This document shows, one piece after another, positions 56,501-64,000 of a stretch of 64,000 nucleotides of DNA. The position numbers and the translations under genes are program-made. Position 1 is the first letter of the stretch, and every line of letters starts with the position of its first letter. Location: the NCBI GenBank assembly GCA_910574455.1, contig CAJSYZ010000004.1, positions 806,001 through 870,000 of the forward strand. The letters run 5' to 3'. Source of the DNA: Trichaptum fuscoviolaceum. Taxonomy: Eukaryota > Basidiomycota > Agaricomycetes > Hymenochaetales > Trichaptaceae. Below the pieces are notes generated by a model. The model was given only the letters and a program-made list of their open reading frames with translations, was not told where the DNA came from and did no database searches.

Positions 56501-56678
56501 ATAACAGCTATCTTCGGAACATCAATGAAAGCTTGAGCTCTAATATTAACCAATATGAGCCATTAGCAAAGAGGTATGCGAGAAAGAACGAATCTTACCC
56601 CATGCTCTTTAGAGTCTGTGCGATTTTCATCAGGCATTTGGCCTTCGCAGCATAATCGGTCGACGCTATGTTCACCAT
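53557..56678 (-). CDS. Dynamin-like GTPase
   Basis: Start ATG 56678 (MVNIASTDYAAKAKCLMKIA). Exons split by short introns give: G1 P-loop PKIAVIGGQSAGKS (an intron falls inside it), SLVEAVS, RVPRDSGTCTRCPMEVNL (switch I), LSFVDLPG (G3) followed by a short exon reading IQNEEPQIVQIVEELVKS, QRSMRLALEADKEKARSIG, VLTKPDTLSVGA (G4), then stalk sequence LPKLRDQAEKQLVGYRERL, FFTGASMGTAIG, FNWEMYDNPF-like NWEMYDNPFDSQR, and a C-terminal GTPase effector domain DYIPLTIEHVLNQSLAQALM ending DELRTLQT at 53559. No PH domain or membrane anchor is visible, which resembles the Mx/DRP-type dynamins common as lineage-specific expansions in Agaricomycetes. Expected role: GTP-driven assembly and membrane remodelling. 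All key GTPase motifs are present and no break was seen. It is convergent with M3. Confidence 0.85.
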
Positions 56679-57389
56679 GATCTGGTGGGTGGGATGTCCT
56701 CAGGCGAGCCTAAGGTTATGGTAAAGCGGTGGAGGTAGTGGTTGCAGCAAAGGATGGATGACGCATATTTTCTCGCCTTTGAAGTATGGGCGCTTTAAAC
56801 CATGCATTTATTACGTACGACTCGGTATGATGGCTCAAGCAACCTCCTCCTTATAAATCTGGTTCGCTCAAGTCTCTGGCATCTTTGGACGTCATCTCCT
56901 CTAGTGCTTCCTTCTGGTCCTCCAGAAAGCTGAGCTCGCTGGTCGCCTCTTTGTCCTGCAGCCGAACTGTCTTTGTGCCTTTTTGCCAACTTCAACGTAT
57001 GAGCGAGCCAGTCCTGGTTACATATCTGCATCAACTCAATGGAGCTCTGAGTTCAAGCCGTCAGCGACTCATAGTTGAACTTGAGGTCATGACGGGTTCG
57101 ATTCTTCCGATTCTCCGAATTTCCACATACCAGAGATCTGTTGATATGCTATGACAAGACGCACTTTCCTAAGCAGACTCGGATACCTTCCGAGTCAGTG
57201 GTCTTTGCATCTTCAAATTATCGTCGTAGAGAAGTCCGAAGGCATAACACGCAATTCTTGTTTCCGGAAGGACGTAGAGGACAGCGGGACGGAATGACCG
57301 AGTATGCCTTTCCACGCACGACTTGGACAGTGGAAGAATGATCAATGTCGATCAACGACTTTCCGGACCATAGGGGAGAGCAAGTGCTC
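56679..57389. other. Intergenic upstream of the dynamin-like gene
   Basis: No supported gene. Short frames at 56885-57154 plus and 57141-57341 plus show no recognised motif. Holds the presumed dynamin promoter. Confidence 0.35.
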
Positions 57390-57397
57390 ATTCAGAG

Positions 57398-58074
57398 TAT
57401 AGTCCTCAATGGGTCGGGTCGACCCTCATTGGCCCGGGGTCGGCCTTGACCCGGCCCGCGGGGTCAGGTCAATACAGGGCCGGGTCACGGAAGGTCAAGG
57501 TAGGGCCGGGTCAAGGGTCAGACAATGTAGAGATTCACCTGACCCTCTGTGACCCGGGTCGGCCCGACCCGACCCCCAGCCCTTACTAGTACCCGTTTTG
57601 GTAGATAATGGTAGAATATTAGATAAACTTAAGTCATTTAAGGCAACTAAGCTACCTTTTAGTAGTAATATCAGCTCTTACTTACTTAAGACCACCTTAT
57701 GGTGCTAATTTACCCCCGGAAAGGTAGTAAAGCTCTGTTAAGCACCGTGAGAAATCAATGAAAGTAAAGGTCGGTGCTTTGTATCTCTTCATGGACTGTC
57801 TCTAATGAAGTATTATTGTTATATATATATATGATTGTTACAGTAGCTCATAACTAGCATACTACAATGATATATATATAGCTACTAGATTTTATAGGGC
57901 CGACCCGGGGTCGACCCCTGGTTGACCTTGACCTGACCCCCAATGACCCGACCCGGAGGGTCAGAGAGGGTCAGGGTCGGGGTCGGGCACTTGCCTGAAA
58001 ATGCTGACCCGGCCGGGTCGGGGGTCAGCCAAAAGATGCCCTGACCCGGCCCGGCCCGACCTTTGAGGACTATA
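57398..58074. mobile_element. Non-autonomous TIR element (MITE), hAT-like, 677 bp
   Basis: Perfect 12-bp terminal inverted repeats TATAGTCCTCAA (57398-57409) and TTGAGGACTATA (58063-58074), flanked on both sides by the 8-bp direct repeat ATTCAGAG (57390-57397 and 58075-58082). Inside the termini are long GC-rich inverted stretches of GGGTCGGG/CCCGACCC type, and the core (about 57600-57890) is AT-rich. There is no coding capacity. An 8-bp target duplication is typical of hAT transposons. The clean target duplication means the insertion is recent. Confidence 0.85.
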
Positions 58075-58082
58075 ATTCAGAG

Positions 58083-59640
58083 TAAGCGTCGAGCCGATAT
58101 CATCACGGTATACTACCGGGTATACTAGAAAGCCCGGTTGAAGTTCATAAATCAAATTCGGGGATCACGGCTTCAATGACAAGACTCCGAATCACCCTAA
58201 AGTCCCCGACACGAAGCGTAGCTGAGGGAGGGATGTGTCGTCGTGAACTTTAATCCAGTTTCACAGAAAGTAAGCCGATTCTCACGCTCCCAGCCAATCG
58301 CACATTTTTTCTTATCTCCTTCGTTCCTGGTAAACTGTCTTTTTAATTTCATGTGTAGCCTAAATCTTCCTTTCCTAGTTTATTCTCTGTGTAACCTGTT
58401 CTCTCTTGGTTATTGTGGTTTTTATCTAATTATTTTCTCGTACCTTTTCCCTCAGGCTGCTTCTGTGGTCTACTTTCATTTTATTTATTATTTTACCTTA
58501 TCCTCCTGCTCAATTTCTTCAACCGACACACCTCACTCACTTACGACAACAGCAGCAATGATCATGATTTCCCTCTGCTCGTTTCCAAGGATGTTTGTAC
58601 TTCGATAGTCTTGCTTACCTCAAACACGAAGCGCGCTTGAGAAGTGTCAACTGGGCTGCCATCAAACAGGCCGACGCCAACAGGACATTCTTTCGTTCAG
58701 CAAGCAAGGGTCGGGTACGCTGTGTCACCTGGTGAGCCGGAATTATCTCTACATCATCTAAACTGAAGATGAATTCAAGAGCAATCCATTTGAGACCTTT
58801 ATTCATCCGATGAGAAATCATCCGAAGGACAACCCCATATGTCAGACTGATGACGAGAACTCGCCCGTCTTCTTTGTCGCCGACACCTATAAAGTGTTGC
58901 GCCGTGTTCCGCCTCCTCTGAAACTGTGGCCCCGCCTGGCTTCTCGCACAACGCCGGTCTCTATTCCGAATGTGCACGACTTCTGGAAGCCTACAGACGA
59001 CAGTGCTGGCTCAGACGTTTCGAGTGTCAGCAACTTATCAGTATTAACGCCTCCCTACATACTTACCTGATGCTGGAACACCTGGCGAACGAACCTGATA
59101 CTGTCCGCGCTGCACACTTCGTGTACAGTGAGCATGTCTTTGCCGGCGAGGATACGCCCAAAGCGATGTTCCATCGGGTGGAAGAGCTCATGTGCATGGC
59201 GTCCACCGTCAATATGACCGTGCTTCGCTCGACGCTCAGAAAAACCACAATGTTATCATTCGGGGAGATGTGGAAGACCGTGCGTGCCCATGATGAGTCT
59301 GACCGTCACTGAGTCTGACCAGAACTTCCAACTGCTTCACAGAGATCGGCACTTTTGAGCCATGTTGAGACCACCTCGCACTCGTTCGCGTCTCACAGAT
59401 CATGTGCGGGAACCTATGGCACCCCAGTGCAAAAGCTCGCCTCGTTCGCTGGGATCCTCTTCGCGCACGAGATCCTGAACTTGAGCGACCTCCGTAGTTG
59501 TGTCGACCAGCTGCGGACAAATCCATCTTGCGTCGCGCTGCAATCTCTACGCGATTTGCGTTGATAGACAGGAGACAAGACGTGCAAGTCGAATAATCGG
59601 GAGTTCATGGGTGAACTTGGGGACAAGCAAGCAAATATGT
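58083..59640. other. Unrecognised, partly coding-like sequence
   Basis: The plus frame 58926-59312 looks protein-like (YSECARLLEAYRRQCWLR, AAHFVYSEHVFAGEDTPKAM, FGEMWKTVRAHDE), and a second frame at 59355-59564 reads LASFAGILFAHEILNLSDLR. They may be exons or fragments of one gene now broken by frameshifts, but I cannot name it. Near 58812 the words AATCATCCGAAGGACAACCC and CATATGTCA also occur at 26721, after glucan synthase fragment 1. Confidence 0.35.
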
Positions 59641-59644
59641 GTAG

Positions 59645-60068
59645 GACTCCCTATGGGCTGCGGAAGATATCGACGCTGTGTTTGACCAAGACCCGCAGCA
59701 TGTCTGCATCCTGCAGGGTCCTGTTGCTGTGAAACATGCGAAGCTCAAGGATGAGCCTATTGCTGACTTGCTTGGAAACATCACCGCAGACCTCTCGAAG
59801 AAGCTTCTGCAGCGTCTGTACAATGGTGATGAGTCGCGTGTCCCACAAGTTGACTACCTCGGCGCAGTTCCCTTCAGTGAAGTCTAGCCTTCCCTGCTGC
59901 GTCAGCGCACAGGTGTCGGGTGACACGACGACGTTCACCATTGTTTCTGGTGTGCCGGATGCAGACGAGTGGCTCGAGACTCTTTCGGGAACGCGTCTCT
60001 CCTGGCTCCGCGCGCTCCTCACTTCTCCGTTCATCCGTAGACTTGTCTGTTCGACGCGACTGGCTTAG
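59645..60068 (+). pseudogene. Fatty acid synthase fragment (region after the enoyl reductase domain)
   Basis: Frames on plus read DSLWAAEDIDAVFDQDPQ, CILQGPVAVKHAKLKDEPI, LLGNITADLSKKLLQRLY, DESRVPQVDYLGAVP, a stop at 59885, then after a frameshift FTIVSGVPDADEWLETLSG and TRLSWLRALLTS. These blocks are diagnostic of the part between the enoyl-reductase and dehydratase domains of fungal type I fatty acid synthases (beta chain or fused form). It is broken and lacks both flanking domains. Confidence 0.8.
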
Positions 60069-60136
60069 ACTTCCTACTTTACTTCACTTATAGACGATAT
60101 TACAGAGGGAGTCCTGGTTGTCGCAGTTTCGCATTA

Positions 60137-60885
60137 ATGGCTACTCCGAATGGTCGCGCCGTGTGCGCTGACAACGATGTCGAGACGCGTCCGCTCCTCA
60201 TACAACTTAACAAGACCAGGGTATGTATCCGATTCTCCGGCTATCCTTGTTTGGTGGGACCAAGGTTGATAGTGGATGTTTGCAGATCTCTGTTCCTGTG
60301 AAAGCAATCGGCAGTGAATGGATCGCAGCGGAGGTACTGCGCGACGAGTTTTTGCATGCCCAGGTCGTTGAAGATGCGGTAGAGACTACCTCCGAGCTCG
60401 AAAATGAAACAGAGGCATATCGCGGCCTTGACAGTTAATGTCTTGCAGCCTCACGCAACCGCTACTTCCATGCCCTTCTATACCTATGGCCTGGACGTTA
60501 TTTTATGGCTCTCCGGGGCTCTTCCCCGCCCTTCAACACAGTATTTCGCGTCTGTTCCCGTATCCTTCCCTCTCATCGGGCTCACTCAACTCACTCAGTA
60601 CCTTATTGCATGCCGAGTAACAGACATCACTCCAGGCGAGATGCGCAGGCTTGTCCATGGTGCTACTGGACACTCCCAGGGCATCGTGTCCGCAGTTGCC
60701 ATTGCCGCTTCGCACAATTTCGAATCTTTTGAGAGAAATGCCGCGAAGGCGCTCAAGTGGCTCTTCTTCTGTGGAGGCCGTGGACAGGAGGCTTTCCCCG
60801 CCCTTTCTCTCGAGCCCAGCATTCCAGACTGCCAGAGTTTCTTTCCAGGGCACCGAGAACTTGATTTCAGTGAGCGGGAATAGTA
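60137..60885 (+). pseudogene. Fatty acid synthase fragment (N-terminus and acetyltransferase active-site region)
   Basis: ATG 60137 opens MATPNGRAVCADNDVETRPL, LLIQLNKTR, an intron (about 60220-60285), then VPVKAIGSEWIAAEVLRDEF, the usual synthase N-terminus. The sequence then jumps to FYTYGLDVILWLSG, VSFPLIGLTQLTQYLIACRV and GATGHSQGIVSAVAIAAS (GHSQG, active-site Ser of the starter acetyltransferase), ALKWLFFCGGRGQEAF, LSLEPSI. About 400 codons between the two blocks are missing and the end is frameshifted. A fragment from later in the protein lies upstream of it, so order is scrambled relative to an intact gene. Confidence 0.8.
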
Positions 60886-61027
60886 CTACTTGTTATCTCT
60901 GTCAGATCTGACGATGTAAAATCTTCCAGGAGATCTGCCGGATTGTATCAGGTTATTTCATCGTTCAGACAAGTAAGCGAAAGAATAGTTTGAGAGTTTT
61001 GGGGAAGCCTCGTAACTTTTCCCCCTA

Positions 61028-61167
61028 TTTTTCTGTCTCTTCTGCTAAGTAGTAAAGGAATTGAATGATATCTTATGACAGTATTACCCGCCTCTGTATT
61101 GGGTTCAGCATCAAAATTAATGCATGTTCGTGTCGGGGACCGCTGGCTCTGACGGCGCTATATAATA
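61028..61167 (+). repeat. Dispersed repeat R / possible LTR piece
   Basis: 61028-61110 matches 29056-29150 (CTGTCTCTTCT, CTAAGTA, TATGACAGTATTACCC-like, TGGGTTCAGCA), and 61130-61167 matches 36858-36892 (GGGGAC, GCTGGCTCTGACG, CTATATAAT). The two parts together suggest a retrotransposon LTR remnant. Confidence 0.45.
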
Positions 61168-61206
61168 CAATAATATACAGGCCGCCGTTCAGGCTGAGTT
61201 GCGTCC

Positions 61207-61721
61207 AGTCTCCTACACAGACCCTCCCACGGTTCGGAAGAGGCCGAAGCCTCAGGGTCCATGTAAAGTTGAGGGGGACCCTTTCCTCCCGTCAGGGAGG
61301 GTCTGACAAAAAACATTTTGCCGAGGCCCCGAATGTCGTCAGGGTCCATGGCCGACCACCACTTACCGTGGGAACATCGGACTGCGGGAACTTCGATATG
61401 GGTACAGAGTATTTCGGTAAGAGCTGCACAGTTGCAATTACTTGTTCCATTTAGATATGTTATTTGTATTCTACATCCCATGTAGCTGACATGACTAATT
61501 CTCTGATTTCAATGAGTTTGTTTTCTAAACATGACAGATGTGCAAGAATAATGTTCCCACGAAAACAATGGGCGGGAGGTAAACCCTGACGACGTTCGGG
61601 GCCTCGGCAAAATGTTTTTTGTCAGACCCTCCCTGACGGGAGGAAAGGGTCCCCCTCAACTTTACCTGAACCCTGAGGCCTCGGCTTCTTCCGAACCGTG
61701 GGAGGGTTTGGGTAGGAGACT
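61207..61721. mobile_element. Foldback element with about 150-bp inverted arms, 515 bp, 11-bp target duplication
   Basis: Arms 61207-61358 and about 61567-61721 are inverted copies with few differences. Both contain TCCCTGACGGGAGGAAAGGG (or its complement) and CATTTTGCCGAGGCCCCGAA. The outer ends are AGTCTCCTAC and GTAGGAGACT, and both are flanked by the direct repeat GAGTTGCGTCC (61196-61206 and 61722-61732). Long inverted arms and a 9-11 bp target duplication resemble Mutator-like elements. There is no coding capacity. Confidence 0.8.
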
Positions 61722-62134
61722 GAGTTGCGTCCCGTTTTTTCATTACCTCGAAAGCACGCAATCGTCCTTTTCGCTTATCTTCTTCATTCATTGAATCTTA
61801 TCATTATATGCGAATGTTCAACCAGACATACAATACCCCACAAGCATTACCTTGATAAACAACTCTACCGTCACCGTCCTTAGCGTTTAGTAACACGAAA
61901 ATTTCGCATTCCGGGTCTCTTTCTCACCGCGGCATGAGTCAAGCTACCGACGACCACGGCCATTTTCGCAAAGACGATCGATTTGCGCGGACCAAGAATG
62001 TACAATGTAAGGAACCCATACTCTTAAATTGAAGGCCCGGCACTGAAGTCACAGGAAAGCCTGAGCTTAGACCAGTCTGTGTAGTGTCCTGTCTCTCAAG
62101 AGGCAGAACTGGGCATCCAAACATAAAGTTACCA

Positions 62135-63982
62135 CTACAGGCGCGAGGGTATTGCAAGCGGTCCGTTTCTCAATGTGTCAAGGAGGGCTCTTGCTTCGTC
62201 CCATTCCTTGTCAGGAAGACTCGCCCACATTAGCTCCCACTTCTTGTGGATTTCTGCGCTTAGCTTTAACAACTCCTCCCTTGACCCCTTCATAGCCTTG
62301 GCAACATTGACATTTGGAGGAACGTTATTGAATTCGTAGAGGAAACCAGTTAGGCGAGCGCGTTCGACAACGTCATTACCGAATGGCCGGCGCACGGTAT
62401 CGTATATTCGTAGGACATCCGGGATGTCTGACTTGAGCACGGACTTATCCGATAAAAGACGCCCGAGAACGAAGGCATCCTAGAAGTTGATTTGGCATGT
62501 CTCAAGCACTTGCCGAGCAATCATTAAACAGGAGCTACTTACCTCAATCGCTTGAGCTGCTCCAGCACCAAGGTGGGTCGTCATTGCATGTGCCTGTCCC
62601 TGGATTTGACTAATGTCTTTGAAGAAGAGGAAACACGCACTGCATCCCCGATTATTGCTACTCTTCCGTCCACATAATGTGGCAGGTCTCGGATATGACT
62701 GATCGCCCATCTTGAAGGTACTGATATGCACTGGTTGCGTAATAGTCTAAACAGATATTGATTGAGGGATCAAACCTTTCCACTTACTTTTAGTAGCACC
62801 TGCACTTCTGGCTCCCATCCTCTGTAAGCCTCGAGGACTTCCTCTCGTGCGACATCTACTACAGCGGGACCATCAAGCTTCTGTCCTTCTCCACCAGCGA
62901 CGGTAACGAAAGCGATAAGATTAACCAGCCTCCCTTGAGAGATAGGGTACGACACAATATGCTTTTGTCATCAAAATCAGGCTGATTTCCGCTTGCTAAT
63001 AAAATCTACCTTGTCTTTACCGAAATACTGTCATTGAAATTTAGGATACTGATGATATCAGTGCTGGTGCGTGGCTAACTACACTCACTATCATTGGATT
63101 TGTAGCCGATTGGTGATTCGGAGATGTCCTTAGCAATTCTTTGGCGTCGATTAATGACCGGTATGCGTACGTCCCCGTCCACGACGGATCCTTGAAGCCT
63201 CTCAGCGTGCTCGCAAGAGATTGGTCAACTATATCGGCTTTGGAAGCGAGTCTACTGTACATCGAATTGCGCGTCGCTGATTTAATCCCATCAGCCCCGA
63301 TGAGTACGTCAGCCGTTGCGGTTGTTCCATCCATGAAGTGCATAACTACGTCTCCGGAATCTCGCGCCGAAGTATAGAACGCGAGTCTCTTCGAGAAATG
63401 CGCTCGGAATCGAGATGCGGGCGGCAGATTGTCCGTCAGAATCTTCAGCATATCAGCTCTATGCAGCGTTATAGATCCATCTACGTGAGGCCATAAGCGA
63501 ACCTCCATTTCAGATGCTGCTGGAAACTACTGACATGGCGTCATCATTTGATAGAAGTTAAACCCTTCCTCCTCCTGATCACCTTTTCTAAAAATAAAAC
63601 CCAGTTCTAGAGGGAATGGTGAATGGATTTCTAAATATACAAATTGAAGATTCTTACGAGGTACATCGACAGGTGGCTTTACTGCCATCTTTCCCAGATC
63701 ACCATCAAGTCCAAGAAGCTGTATGATATACCAGGTTCGTTTCCATACTGAGATTCCCGCCCCAACCTGTGTGAGCTGTGAAGCTGATTCGTATAGGTCT
63801 ATTTCCACATCATCCGTGTATTTATTGAGGATGACTGCCAGTGCGAGGCCTCCTATCCCTCCACCGCTTGTGAGTCCAGGTCATACGAGAGTAGATGAGT
63901 GAGATGTAAGTATATGCATGTTGATTCTATATACTTTACAAACATACCATATGGCAATGTGCAACCGGCTGACGGATATCAT
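62135..63982 (-). pseudogene. FAD-dependent monooxygenase (salicylate-hydroxylase-like), eight exons, one in-frame TAG
   Basis: Minus exons 63982-63948, 63866-63658, 63606-63089, 63027-63010, 62961-62788, 62730-62641, 62593-62543, 62479-62135 join in perfect phase to 480 codons, the usual family length. Motifs: CGGGIGGLALAVIL (FAD Rossmann GxGxxG), DLYESASQLTQVGAGISVW, FRKGDQEEEGFNFYQMMTP, LHRADMLKIL, VLIGADGIKSATR (DG motif), YFGKDKHIVSYPIS, YVDGRVAIIGDA and AHAMTTHLGAGAAQAIEDA (GD motif), YDTVRRPFGNDVV. Such class A flavoprotein monooxygenases hydroxylate aromatic or related substrates with NAD(P)H. Exon 4 is an 18-nt microexon encoding YFGKDK. Odd: TAG at 63529-63527, between MMTPCQ and the next block, with no usable intron around it. 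This is either a recent nonsense mutation, a base error or an unusual splice. Confidence 0.75.
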
Positions 63983-64000
63983 GATAATGAAAGGCAGTGA

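Noticed and set aside
57060..57120. Possible tRNA T-arm (GGTTCGATTC)
   Set aside because: No matching acceptor stem, D-arm or anticodon stem could be built around it.

Overview
The window is nuclear DNA from a filamentous basidiomycete, most likely an Agaricomycete. Genes carry many short GT-AG introns of about 45-70 bp, and several families are typical of mushroom genomes: kinase-like proteins with a WWRDHQ/RLRPGW leader, seven-helix membrane proteins, WTTTHGHF multi-pass membrane proteins, alpha-1,3-glucan synthase and a single-chain-type fatty acid synthase. There are no prokaryotic features. The region looks accessory: lineage-specific families in many copies, pseudogenes in all stages of decay, and repeats.

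Layout. 0-2 kb: divergent pair of an NmrA-like oxidoreductase (minus, running off the left edge) and a five-exon medium-chain reductase (plus) with one in-frame TAG. 2-6.5 kb: no gene I can support. 6.5-22.5 kb: four paralogous seven-helix membrane proteins, all on minus (A-D), with a decayed multi-pass membrane gene (M1) between B and C. 18.3-25.2 kb: kinase-like genes K1 (dead), K2 (intact), K3 (dead). C+K1 (15.5-19.3 kb) and D+K3 (21.0-25.2 kb) are two copies of one segmental duplication. 25.4-40 kb: repeat-rich, with two decayed pieces of alpha-1,3-glucan synthase, truncated kinases K4 and K5 sharing about 904 bp that look identical, 7-bp arrays, and members of a short Helitron-like family. 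40.1-43.1 kb: intact kinases K6 (plus) and K7 (minus), converging. 45.6-46.6 kb: an intronless two-repeat protein, perhaps beta-trefoil. 47.8-53.5 kb: two intact multi-pass membrane paralogs, M2 and M3. 53.6-56.7 kb: a dynamin-like GTPase (minus). 57.4-58.1 kb: a non-autonomous TIR element with an 8-bp target duplication. 59.6-60.9 kb: scrambled fatty acid synthase remnants. 61.2-61.7 kb: a foldback element with an 11-bp target duplication. 62.1-64.0 kb: an eight-exon FAD monooxygenase (minus) with an 18-nt microexon and one in-frame TAG.

How the genes may work together. The notable pattern is interleaving of two expanding families, seven-helix membrane proteins and small kinase-like proteins whose catalytic loop is HRDxxxxN with Ser or Ala in place of the usual Lys, beside a third membrane family and a dynamin-like GTPase. 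A surface-sensing or nonself-recognition role is only a hypothesis. What the sequence shows is birth-and-death evolution by segmental duplication and repeat-associated rearrangement. Exon coordinates were worked out by hand from splice motifs, reading phase and agreement between paralogs. Family names rest on recognition of motifs, not on a database search.
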